A stretch of DNA of 13,399 nt from Synergistaceae bacterium (GTDB lineage Bacteria > Synergistota > Synergistia > Synergistales > Aminobacteriaceae). Within the stretch, counting starts at the first letter, position 1; the number at the start of each line of letters is the position of its first letter. The translations under genes and the position numbers were made by a program. The stretch spans positions 1 to 13,399 of the forward strand of contig JAFTBA010000046.1 in NCBI GenBank assembly GCA_017458545.1, given 5' to 3'. A model generated the notes under the pieces. The model was not told the DNA's origin and did no database searches. It saw only the letters and a list, made by a program, of their open reading frames with translations. Shown here piece by piece: positions 6,995 through 13,062 of this stretch.

Positions 6995-7000
6995 ATTATA
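6995..7000 (-). promoter_or_regulatory. Candidate -10 element of the toxin-antitoxin promoter
   Basis: A minus-strand TATAAT lies about 38 nt before the antitoxin start. No strong -35 is seen at 17 nt. The AT-rich element at 7014-7024 sits in the -35 region and could be part of the antitoxin operator. Confidence 0.4.
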
Positions 7001-7128
7001 GCAGTCTGAGTTTACAATTTATTGCCGGGACTTTTAAGCGCGTTCCGTGCACCGGTATGTCCGTGAGTTGACAATTTTATTGTGTGCAGCGAAAAGTTAT
7101 ACATTAGAAGTCAAAAAGTCAGCGAGTG

Positions 7129-7137
7129 TGCTAAAAT
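7129..7137 (+). promoter_or_regulatory. Extended -10 promoter for rpmG
   Basis: The sequence TGCTAAAAT is an extended -10 (TG-n-TAAAAT) about 43 nt before the rpmG start. The -35 region (around 7109) is poor, which is usual for extended -10 promoters. Confidence 0.5.
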
Positions 7138-7179
7138 ATCTCACGTTTTCATAATTTAATGAAAGGAAGATATTTCAAC

Positions 7180-7329
7180 ATGGCAGACATCATCGGACTC
7201 ACCTGCTCGCAGTGCAAAAGACGCAACTACACCACCACCGTCAACAAAAAAAAGCAGGCTAAAAAACTCGAACTCAAAAAATATTGCAAGTGGTGCAATG
7301 CCCCTACGGTTCATAAGGAATCAAAGTAG
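7180..7329 (+). CDS. rpmG: Large-subunit ribosomal protein bL33
   Basis: A 49-aa ribosomal protein of the large subunit, located near the E site. The sequence MADIIGLTCSQCKRRNY, then TTTVNKKK, YCKWCNAPTVHKESK is typical. Both CxxC pairs are present (Cys9/Cys12 and Cys36/Cys39), so this is the zinc-binding form of bL33. The start ATG follows GAAAGGAAG. It opens the conserved rpmG, tRNA-Trp, secE, nusG order seen in many bacteria. Confidence 0.96.
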   Translation: MADIIGLTCSQCKRRNYTTTVNKKKQAKKLELKKYCKWCNAPTVHKESK

Positions 7330-7331
7330 TA

Positions 7332-7360
7332 TTGCCAAAGAATTAAACCTGTTGTAAAAT
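7332..7360 (+). promoter_or_regulatory. Sigma-70-type promoter for tRNA-Trp-secE-nusG and downstream genes
   Basis: TTGCCA (7332-7337, 5 of 6 to the consensus) and TAAAAT (7355-7360) are separated by exactly 17 nt. The expected start is near 7367, about 14 nt before the tRNA 5' end. This is the best promoter in the window and lies just after the rpmG stop codon. Confidence 0.72.
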
Positions 7361-7380
7361 TCACCACGTAATTTTCACGC

Positions 7381-7456
7381 AGGTCCGTGGCTCAATTGGC
7401 AGAGCACTGGTCTCCAAAACCGGGGGCTGCAGGTTCGAGTCCTGCCGGGCCTGCCA
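7381..7456 (+). tRNA. trnW: tRNA-Trp (anticodon CCA)
   Basis: A 76-nt tRNA with encoded 3' CCA. The acceptor stem AGGTCCG pairs with CGGGCCT (one T-G pair) and the discriminator is G, as in bacterial tRNA-Trp. The anticodon stem CTGGT/ACCGG encloses loop CTCCAAA, giving anticodon CCA at 7414-7416. The T arm has GGTTCGAGTCC. It lies between rpmG and secE, 27 nt before secE, and is likely cut out of a shared transcript. Confidence 0.98.
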
Positions 7457-7483
7457 TTTTATTTTGAGGAAAAGACTAAGACA

Positions 7484-7699
7484 ATGGCAAAATCAACAGC
7501 AGAAAAACCCACTAAAATGTCTTCGCTCATGAACTTCATTCGTGAAGCCAAAGCCGAACTCAAAAAAGTTACCTGGCCGACGCGCAGACAAATATGGTAC
7601 TGGACACTCATAGTTATCGTTTTCACCCTGTGTGTTTCGCTCTATCTGGGTCTGGTTGATTTTCTCCTCGCGTGGCTCTTCAGCACGCTCTTGGGTTAG
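7484..7699 (+). CDS. secE: Preprotein translocase subunit SecE
   Basis: The small essential subunit of the SecYEG channel in the inner membrane. At 71 aa it is the short, single-membrane-span form usual outside the gamma-proteobacteria. The family signature lies in the amphipathic helix (ELKKVTWPTRRQ, about 25-36), followed by one hydrophobic segment at about 38-63. The start ATG comes 27 nt after the tRNA, with a modest TGAGGA ahead of it. nusG begins 9 nt after its stop, the standard coupling. Confidence 0.96.
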   Translation: MAKSTAEKPTKMSSLMNFIREAKAELKKVTWPTRRQIWYWTLIVIVFTLCVSLYLGLVDFLLAWLFSTLLG

Positions 7700-7708
7700 G
7701 GTATCATC

Positions 7709-8245
7709 ATGCCGGGCGAACGTAAATGGTATGTCGTTCAAACATATGCCAGCTATGAGAAAAGAGTGAAAGACGACCTCACTCAGCGTATTAAGGCCAT
7801 GAAGATGCAGGATAAAATCTTCAACGTCCTCATACCTACTGAGACTAACATAGTCGTTAAAGACGGCAAAAGCCGCGAAGTTACACGAAAACTCTATCCC
7901 AGTTACGTCATGATTGAGATGGTTCTGGACGAACAGTCTTGGTACACCGTCAGGCACACTCCCGGCGTAACAGGCTTCATAGGCGCAGGCACTCACCCCA
8001 TGCCTCTCTCTCAGGAGGAAGTCGACAGAATTATGTCCGGCATGAAAAATGCCGAAGAAAATCCCAGACTCGAAATTGACCTCAAACCCGGCGATACCGT
8101 CAGGGTTATCTCTGAGGGAAGCACTAAGGGATTCACTGGCTCAGTTATTGAGGTCAACCCTAAGAAAGGCAAAGTGAAGTTCAAACACGAAATACTCGGC
8201 GGCGCAGTCGTTGAGATGGATTACAGAGCCTTAGAGAAAATTTGA
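7709..8245 (+). CDS. nusG: Transcription termination/antitermination factor NusG
   Basis: A transcription elongation factor that binds the RNA polymerase clamp and links it to Rho or to ribosomal protein S10. Of the 178 residues, the NGN domain is about 1-118 (KWYVVQTYASYEKRV, YPSYVMIEM, VRHTPGVTGFIG) and the KOW domain about 126-178 (PGDTVRVISEGSTKGFTG). The length is standard and no insert is seen. The start ATG is 9 nt after the secE stop with only a weak TTAGGG before it, so it probably relies on translational coupling to secE. Confidence 0.97.
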   Translation: MPGERKWYVVQTYASYEKRVKDDLTQRIKAMKMQDKIFNVLIPTETNIVVKDGKSREVTRKLYPSYVMIEMVLDEQSWYTVRHTPGVTGFIGAGTHPMPLSQEEVDRIMSGMKNAEENPRLEIDLKPGDTVRVISEGSTKGFTGSVIEVNPKKGKVKFKHEILGGAVVEMDYRALEKI

Positions 8246-8281
8246 GGCTGCAAGTAATAGACAGAAAGGAAAATTTTTATC

Positions 8282-8707
8282 ATGGCTAAGAAAGTCGTAG
8301 GGCAGGTAAAACTCCAGTTACCCGCAGGTAAAGCAACTCCGGCTCCCCCCGTAGGACCGGCACTCGGTCAGCACGGCGTGAACATCATGGAGTTCTGCAA
8401 GCAGTTCAACGCTAAGACTCAGGATCAGGCAGGTTTAATTATCCCCGCCGTAATCACTGTTTATGCTGACAGAAGTTTTACGTTCGAGCTTAAAACGCCT
8501 CCTGCGGCAGTACTGCTCAAGAAAGCTGCAGGAATCGAATCAGGCTCAGGAGTTCCCAACAAAACTAAAGTCGGTAAACTGGCACGCGCGAAAGTTAAGG
8601 AAATCGCCGAGCTCAAAATGAAAGACCTCAACGCTAATGACGTTGAAGCCGCTATGCGTATGATTGAAGGCACAGCGCGCTCAATGGGTCTGGAAATCAC
8701 CGACTGA
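8282..8707 (+). CDS. rplK: Large-subunit ribosomal protein uL11
   Basis: A protein of the GTPase-associated centre of the large subunit, 141 aa, exactly the usual length. The N-terminal signature VGQVKLQLPAGKATPAPPVG includes the proline-rich hinge, followed by GPALGQHGVNIMEFCKQFN. The C-terminal rRNA-binding domain ends AMRMIEGTARSMGLEI. AGAAAGGAAAA lies before the start. The gene precedes rplA with a 58-nt gap. Confidence 0.98.
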   Translation: MAKKVVGQVKLQLPAGKATPAPPVGPALGQHGVNIMEFCKQFNAKTQDQAGLIIPAVITVYADRSFTFELKTPPAAVLLKKAAGIESGSGVPNKTKVGKLARAKVKEIAELKMKDLNANDVEAAMRMIEGTARSMGLEITD

Positions 8708-8765
8708 TTTTAAGCACAGCGGAAGGGTCTTAATCTGATACCCGTTAAAACCGCAGGAGGTAAAC

Positions 8766-9470
8766 ATGAAAAGAAGCAAGAGATACAGAGAAGCTGCCTC
8801 AAAAATTGAGGAAGGCAAATTATACGGTCTCCGTGAAGCTGTTGACCTGTTCAAGACAATAGCAACAGCGAAATTCAACGAGAGCATTGAAGTGCATGTG
8901 CGTTTGGGGATTGACCCCAGACACGCGGATCAGCAGGTCAGAAGCACAGTATCACTCCCTCACGGCACAGGCGTTACCAAAAAAGTACTCGTTATCACTC
9001 AGGGCGAGAAAATCAAAGAGGCTCAGGATGCAGGTGCCGACATCGTAGGCGGAGATGACATCGTTCAGCAGATTCAGGGCGGTTTCATGGACTTCGACGC
9101 AGTAATAGCTACGCCCGACATGATGAAATCCGTTGGCCGTCTCGGTAAAGTCTTAGGCCCCCGCGGATTAATGCCCAGCGCAAAAACAGGTACTGTAACT
9201 TTCGAGCTTGCCGCAGCAGTCAAAGAGATTAAGGCAGGAAGAGTTGAGTTCAGGGCTGACAAAACAGGAATTACCCACAACGCCGCAGGTAAACGCGATT
9301 TCAGCGCGGATGATCTGTTTGATAACGTTAAGGCGTTATTACAGGCGATTTACAGGGCAAGACCTGCATCAGTCAAAGGCACTTACGTAAAGAGCATTGC
9401 AATCGCTCCTACTATGGGACCTGGAATCTCAGTTGATCCTGCAGCTGCTCAGAAAGAATTAGCGTTGTAA
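8766..9470 (+). CDS. rplA: Large-subunit ribosomal protein uL1
   Basis: An L1-stalk protein that helps move deacylated tRNA out of the ribosome, and in many bacteria represses its own mRNA. At 234 aa it has the usual length. Recognisable segments are KRSKRYREA at the N-terminus, VRLGIDPRHADQQVRSTVSL, and the rRNA-binding segment GKVLGPRGLMPSAKTGTV. A strong GCAGGAGG lies 6 nt before the ATG. An L1-binding leader could lie in the 58-nt gap after rplK, but none was identified with confidence. Confidence 0.98.
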   Translation: MKRSKRYREAASKIEEGKLYGLREAVDLFKTIATAKFNESIEVHVRLGIDPRHADQQVRSTVSLPHGTGVTKKVLVITQGEKIKEAQDAGADIVGGDDIVQQIQGGFMDFDAVIATPDMMKSVGRLGKVLGPRGLMPSAKTGTVTFELAAAVKEIKAGRVEFRADKTGITHNAAGKRDFSADDLFDNVKALLQAIYRARPASVKGTYVKSIAIAPTMGPGISVDPAAAQKELAL

Positions 9471-9505
9471 AAATTTTTCGTTCGTCAGCAAATTAAATAT
9501 CGTAT

Positions 9506-9556
9506 TCCTAAGACAGCAGGGGCTTTTTTTTCAGGGCTTAATCATCCTGCTCAGGA
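9506..9556 (+). promoter_or_regulatory. Ribosomal protein L10 leader (kink-turn aptamer)
   Basis: The leader between rplA and rplJ has the core of the L10 leader family. CCT (9507-9509) pairs with AGG (9553-9555), then comes the unpaired kink AAGAC, then AGCAGG (9515-9520) pairs with CCTGCT (9546-9551). The family motif TTAAT is at 9539-9543. In known cases the L10(L12)4 complex binds this element and represses rplJ-rplL. The attenuator at 9584-9615 follows. The match is to the consensus as remembered and was not run against a covariance model. Confidence 0.75.
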
Positions 9557-9583
9557 GTGAGAAAAGAGTTTTTAGTTGTTAAT

Positions 9584-9615
9584 GCTCCTCCTGTGTTATC
9601 ATGGGAGGAGCTTTT
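9584..9615 (+). terminator. Attenuator terminator in the rplJ leader
   Basis: A perfect 8-bp stem GCTCCTCC/GGAGGAGC (9584-9591 with 9604-9611) has a 12-nt loop and is followed by TTTT. It lies between the L10 leader and the rplJ start, so it is probably the off-switch of autogenous control. The CTCCTCC arm can also pair with the rplJ ribosome-binding site. Confidence 0.7.
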
Positions 9616-9643
9616 AACGTTAAAAGGAGGTGAACATCACAAT

Positions 9644-10180
9644 ATGCCGGCAACAATAAAATACAGTCTGGTTGACGGGCTGAAGGAAAAATTATCACGC
9701 ACTAAGGCAGTTTTCGTCGCCGAATATCGCGGTATGACAGTCGCTCAGAGCACCGAACTCAGGCACAAAGTCCGCGAGGCCGGAGGTGAGCTTAAAGTTG
9801 CGAAAAATACACTCTTCGCCATCGCCATGAAGGAAGCAGGACTCGCAGTCCTTCCGGAAGACATGATGAAAGGGCCTAACATTTACGCACTGTGCTATGA
9901 TGACCCCGTAGCTGTCGCTAAAGTCCTCAAGGATTATGCCAATGACAAAACTCAGAAGGCTTTTATCCTCAAGGGAGGCCAGCTCGAAAATCAGCAGCTC
10001 AATTTGGCCCAGTTAATGGCTCTGGCAGAACTCCCCTCAAAAGAAGTACTCAGGGGGCAGGTCGTCAGAACAATCGCCGCGCCTCTGTCTGGACTCGTCA
10101 ACGTTCTTTCGGGTACTATCAGGAACTTCGTTACATGTCTCGATCAGATTCGCGCAAAGAAAGAAGAAACTGCTGCTTAG
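9644..10180 (+). CDS. rplJ: Large-subunit ribosomal protein uL10
   Basis: The base of the L12 stalk, 178 aa. It binds 23S rRNA near uL11 and carries L12 dimers on its C-terminal helix. Recognisable parts are KAVFVAEYRGMTVAQSTELR, GELKVAKNTLFAIAMKEAG, GPNIYALCYDDPVAVAKVL and a C-terminal helix (VNVLSGTIRNFVTCLDQI). The start at 9644 gives the family N-terminus MPATIKYSLVDGLKEKL and has the near-perfect ribosome site AAGGAGGTGA upstream (about 13 nt from the core GG). The frame is open further upstream to 9557, but that stretch is the attenuator leader. It is co-transcribed with rplL and probably autoregulated through the L10 leader. Confidence 0.97.
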   Translation: MPATIKYSLVDGLKEKLSRTKAVFVAEYRGMTVAQSTELRHKVREAGGELKVAKNTLFAIAMKEAGLAVLPEDMMKGPNIYALCYDDPVAVAKVLKDYANDKTQKAFILKGGQLENQQLNLAQLMALAELPSKEVLRGQVVRTIAAPLSGLVNVLSGTIRNFVTCLDQIRAKKEETAA

Positions 10181-10228
10181 TCAGCAAACAGGTAACACAA
10201 AAAAATTATTACGGAGGAATTTATTATT

Positions 10229-10606
10229 ATGACCAAAGAAGAAATCATCCAGGCTATTGAAACAATGTCAGTACTTGAGCTCTCGGAACTCGTAAAGGCT
10301 CTTGAAGAGAAATTCGGCGTAAGCGCAAGCGCAGCTCCCGTCATGATGGCTGCAATGCCCGGCGCAGGTGCGGCAGCAGCTCCCGCAGAAGAAAAAACAG
10401 AGTTCGATGTCGTCTACAAAGCTCCCGGCGCAAACAAAATCGCCGTCATCAAAGCAGTACGCGAAATCACTTCTCTCGGCCTGAAAGAAGCCAAAGAGCT
10501 CGTTGACAATCCCCCCAAGAACGTTAAAGAGGGCGTGTCAAAGGAAGAGGCTGAGGAAATCCGCAAGAAGCTCGCTGAGGCAGGCGCGGAAGTCGAAGTT
10601 AAGTAA
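10229..10606 (+). CDS. rplL: Large-subunit ribosomal protein bL12 (L7/L12)
   Basis: The multicopy flexible stalk protein that recruits translation GTPases, 125 aa. The N-terminal dimerisation helices are at about 1-33 (TKEEIIQAIETMSVLELSEL), the Ala/Pro/Gly-rich hinge at about 34-55, and the globular C-terminal factor-binding domain at about 56-125 (FDVVYKAPGANKIAVIKAVR, GLKEAKELVDNPPK). ACGGAGGAA precedes the ATG. It lies 48 nt after rplJ. Unlike in most bacteria, rpoB does not follow; a terminator begins 18 nt after the stop. Confidence 0.98.
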   Translation: MTKEEIIQAIETMSVLELSELVKALEEKFGVSASAAPVMMAAMPGAGAAAAPAEEKTEFDVVYKAPGANKIAVIKAVREITSLGLKEAKELVDNPPKNVKEGVSKEEAEEIRKKLAEAGAEVEVK

Positions 10607-10623
10607 GTATCGTTGTGAAAAAC

Positions 10624-10657
10624 AGAGGCTCATGAAATTCAGAGCCTCTTTTCTTTA
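10624..10657 (+). terminator. Rho-independent terminator after rplL
   Basis: A perfect 8-bp stem AGAGGCTC/GAGCCTCT (10624-10631 with 10642-10649), with further pairing possible in the TGAAATTCA loop, is followed by TTTCTTT. It closes the rplJ-rplL transcript. Confidence 0.85.
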
Positions 10658-10689
10658 ATTTAATATTAATGAACGGAGGATTTTCAGTA

Positions 10690-11070
10690 ATGAGCGCACA
10701 GAACAGCAAAAAGAATTCCCAGTCGGCAGACAGCAAAAAGAAAATCATCATCGGCGTTATAGCCGTAATCGTCCTCCTCAATATAATGTGGACGGTCATG
10801 CAGAACAGATTTACCCCGAAACTCGATGAGGTTAAAGCCTCAATGTCAGCACTCGAACAGAGAATCGCTAAACTTGAGAACGGCGGATTGCCTGACGTTG
10901 CGAACCTCAAGGAAGAATTTGCCTCGCTCAAAACAGTATCGGACAAGTTCGCAGAGAGACTCGCACAGTCATTGAAGGCCGAAGAAGAACAGCTCGCTTA
11001 CCTTGAGTCACAGGTTGAGGCCCAGAAAGCAAGACTCGAATCGCTCAGGAAAATGGCAGCTTCAGATTAA
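10690..11070 (+). CDS. Small membrane-anchored coiled-coil protein, function unknown
   Basis: A 126-aa protein not recognised as a named family. It has a Lys/Ser-rich N-terminus (residues 1-18), one hydrophobic segment (about 19-37, KIIIGVIAVIVLLNIMW) and a long charged region (about 40-122) with heptad-like Leu/Ala spacing, predicted coiled coil, for example LKAEEEQLAYLESQVEAQKA. The positive N-terminus suggests the coiled coil faces the periplasm. The start at 10690 is chosen because CGGAGGA lies 9-10 nt upstream; the in-frame ATG at 10669 would place that site inside the gene. It occupies the place where rpoB is usual, between two terminators, so it is probably transcribed alone or by read-through from rplL. 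A scaffold or envelope spacer role is only a guess. Confidence 0.8.
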   Translation: MSAQNSKKNSQSADSKKKIIIGVIAVIVLLNIMWTVMQNRFTPKLDEVKASMSALEQRIAKLENGGLPDVANLKEEFASLKTVSDKFAERLAQSLKAEEEQLAYLESQVEAQKARLESLRKMAASD

Positions 11071-11116
11071 TCTCAAATATTAACCTCACATACAGCGTAC
11101 CTCCTTTAAGGTTTTG

Positions 11117-11151
11117 CCCCCGTCAGAAAAATTACGGGGGTTTTTCTTTTT
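11117..11151 (+). terminator. Rho-independent terminator after the coiled-coil gene
   Basis: A 7-bp stem CCCCCGT/ACGGGGG (11117-11123 with 11134-11140) with a 10-nt loop is followed by TTTTTCTTTTT. It is a strong terminator at the convergent junction with the porin gene. Confidence 0.9.
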
Positions 11152-11183
11152 GCTTTTAACGCCCATGCTGTGGAAAACGGCAC

Positions 11184-11219
11184 AAAAAAAGCGGAACTTC
11201 CACACTCGGAAATTACGCC
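11184..11219 (-). terminator. Rho-independent terminator of the SLH porin gene
   Basis: On the minus strand a 7-bp inner stem (AATTTCC/GGAAGTT, one T-G pair, loop GAGTGT) extends past one mismatch by 3 to 4 further pairs (GGCG side with CGCT side) and is followed by TTTTTTT (11190-11184). It lies about 50 nt past the porin stop. Confidence 0.75.
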
Positions 11220-11265
11220 TTTATTTTCAAATGTTACTGCTGTTGTCTTACTGCACTTGCCTGAA

Positions 11266-12972
11266 CTAGAAGTTCACTGACGTTCTGAACCTGATTACGT
11301 TGTCCTTCGTGTTGTCGCGTAAAGCGTTTGAAGGAAGGTCGCTGTCAACATGTACGTAGTTCAGACCCATTGTTGTCGCATCGTTGAGCTTGTACTGAAC
11401 GCCTACACCAAGCTCGTAGGGCTTTGAGTTCTCCCAGTTGCCTGCCGCGTTGACGTAAGTGTCATCAGCCTTGTAGCCGTAGTAGAAGATGTGGGTTGCC
11501 CACTGGTCTGTCCACTGCTGGCCGAGAACGACTCTCCAGTAGCTGAGGTCATACATTGTGCTTGCTCCTGCCGCGAAGTTGCTCGTAAGAACCGTGCTCT
11601 CGCTGGGGAATATCGTGCTGATACCCTGAGGAGTGAAGAAGCCCATGTCATAGTGACCGTATTCAAGCCATAAGCTGGTGAACTTGAGCGCATCCTGCTT
11701 TACGTCGATGATTGCTCTCCAGTGGTTAGCATCGTCAACAAAATTGCCTGCTGTGTTCAGGAAACCGTATCCGTAATCTCTCCATGCAAGCTGGGTGCCT
11801 GTTGAATCATACTGTACCTGCTCTGCACTGATCTTCTGATGATAGAACGCGCCTTTGATAGCGATCGCATCGTTGAAGTTGAAGCGGAGACCTGCGAATA
11901 TCGTCCACAAATTCTTGAAGTTCCTGTCGCCTACGCCGTTGAGAAGCTCTGTGCCGGTGCTGTTGAGAATCGTGGGTGCTGTTGAAGCATTGTCGCCGAT
12001 GAATGCCTGACCGCCGAGATCAAGTCCTACGCTCTCGGTGAACTGGAGATTGGCCATTGCAAATAATGTCCATGCTTTCCTGTTGACACCGAAATTCGAT
12101 GTACCTGCCTCCCAGAGACCGCCGTTGTATGCAGGGAATCTGCCGCTGTCGGGAAGCCTGTTGGAGTGCGAAACGTAAGCCAGGAATGAGCCGAGTCCGA
12201 AATTCTTCTGGAGTGCGAAGCCGATCTCTGACGTGTCGGTAAGCACCGAGTCACCGCCTGTCCAGCTGCCCGTCTCTGCGATTGAAGGTCTGTAAGCCGT
12301 ATCAACATCGAAGAGGAAACGACCGACTGTGAGCCTTGTGTCCATGAAGAACGGCATTTCAACATAGTATCTGTCGAAGTATGCGCTGTTGCTGCTGTTG
12401 TTGGTGAAACCGTCATTGGCATCGCCGTCGTTACGGAGTCTTGCACGGAAGAAGTACTCATCGTTTTCGCCGAACGTGCGCTCGAAGTACAGCCTTGCGT
12501 TATCGAAGTTAATCTGGCCGTCGCCTTTTCCGCTGAGTGCGTTCTCTGCGCTTCTGTTCTTAACGTCGAGCACTAACGAACCGTGAATGTGCCATCCGCC
12601 GAGTCTGTTCTCAAGAACAGCGACTCTCTCGTCAAGCTCATCAACTCTTACACCGAGTGCTTCAAGCTCGTCCTTGAACTCAACAACGAGTCTCTTGAGC
12701 ATCTCAACGTCCTGCTTGCTTGCTTTGGTCATATCAACAACCGCGAGAGCTCTGGCTAAAGCTGAAGCCATCTCGTAACGAGTTGTCTGCTGTTTGCCCT
12801 TGTAGAGACCGTCGGGATAACCCGAAAGGATTCCGTGAGCTGCTAACTGACCGATTGCGTCATAAGCCCAATGGTTCATCGGCACGTCCATGAAAGGGTT
12901 GGTAGCCGAGAAAGCCGGGGCTGCAAGTGCTGCTATCGCAACGATAGCTGTTAAAACTGCAAATTTTTTCAT
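11266..12972 (-). CDS. SLH-domain outer-membrane porin (OmpM-like)
   Basis: A 568-aa outer-membrane protein that probably serves as a general porin and also tethers the outer membrane to the cell wall. It has a signal peptide (1-23, ends AFSA), one SLH domain at about 26-75 (FMDVPMNHWAYDAIGQLAAH, SGYPDG, TRYE), a coiled coil at about 84-124 (KASKQDVEMLKRLVVEFKDE and following), then a beta-barrel from about 127 with alternating aromatic strands and the terminal Phe (RTSVNF) used for barrel insertion. In related OmpM proteins the SLH domain binds peptidoglycan or its attached polymer. The start at 12972 has AAGGGGG 11 nt upstream. The leader is long and structured (see 13012-13256). The gene is monocistronic, convergent with the coiled-coil gene. 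The N-terminal sequence suggests Synergistetes. Confidence 0.93.
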   Translation of the reverse strand: MKKFAVLTAIVAIAALAAPAFSATNPFMDVPMNHWAYDAIGQLAAHGILSGYPDGLYKGKQQTTRYEMASALARALAVVDMTKASKQDVEMLKRLVVEFKDELEALGVRVDELDERVAVLENRLGGWHIHGSLVLDVKNRSAENALSGKGDGQINFDNARLYFERTFGENDEYFFRARLRNDGDANDGFTNNSSNSAYFDRYYVEMPFFMDTRLTVGRFLFDVDTAYRPSIAETGSWTGGDSVLTDTSEIGFALQKNFGLGSFLAYVSHSNRLPDSGRFPAYNGGLWEAGTSNFGVNRKAWTLFAMANLQFTESVGLDLGGQAFIGDNASTAPTILNSTGTELLNGVGDRNFKNLWTIFAGLRFNFNDAIAIKGAFYHQKISAEQVQYDSTGTQLAWRDYGYGFLNTAGNFVDDANHWRAIIDVKQDALKFTSLWLEYGHYDMGFFTPQGISTIFPSESTVLTSNFAAGASTMYDLSYWRVVLGQQWTDQWATHIFYYGYKADDTYVNAAGNWENSKPYELGVGVQYKLNDATTMGLNYVHVDSDLPSNALRDNTKDNVIRFRTSVNF

Positions 12973-12981
12973 GATTAAAAA

Positions 12982-13062
12982 AACCCCCTTATGAAATTGT
13001 CAACCTGCTTTATCGTCTTACGCACTCAGTCTTTTTGATTAAGCCCTGAGCCTGCGGGGGTT
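12982..13062 (-). promoter_or_regulatory. Possible sequestration of the porin ribosome-binding site
   Basis: In the minus-strand RNA, AACCCCC (13062-13056) is complementary over 7 nt to GGGGGTT (12988-12982), which contains the G core of the porin ribosome site AAGGGGG (12990-12984). The T run that continues it (12983-12977) would also make the paired form resemble a terminator. The C-rich stretch directly adjoins the CGGAAGG/CTTTCCG helix. Confidence 0.4.

Noticed and set aside
7068..7073. Perfect TTGACA as a -35 for rpmG
   Set aside because: No -10-like hexamer lies 16-19 nt downstream; the extended -10 at 7129 is preferred.
9531..9544. Shared 14-mer TCAGGGCTTAATCA in the L10 leader (+) and the porin leader (13036-13049, -)
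   Set aside because: A single exact 14-nt match between two sites is about what chance gives in a 13-kb window on both strands, and the surrounding structures differ.
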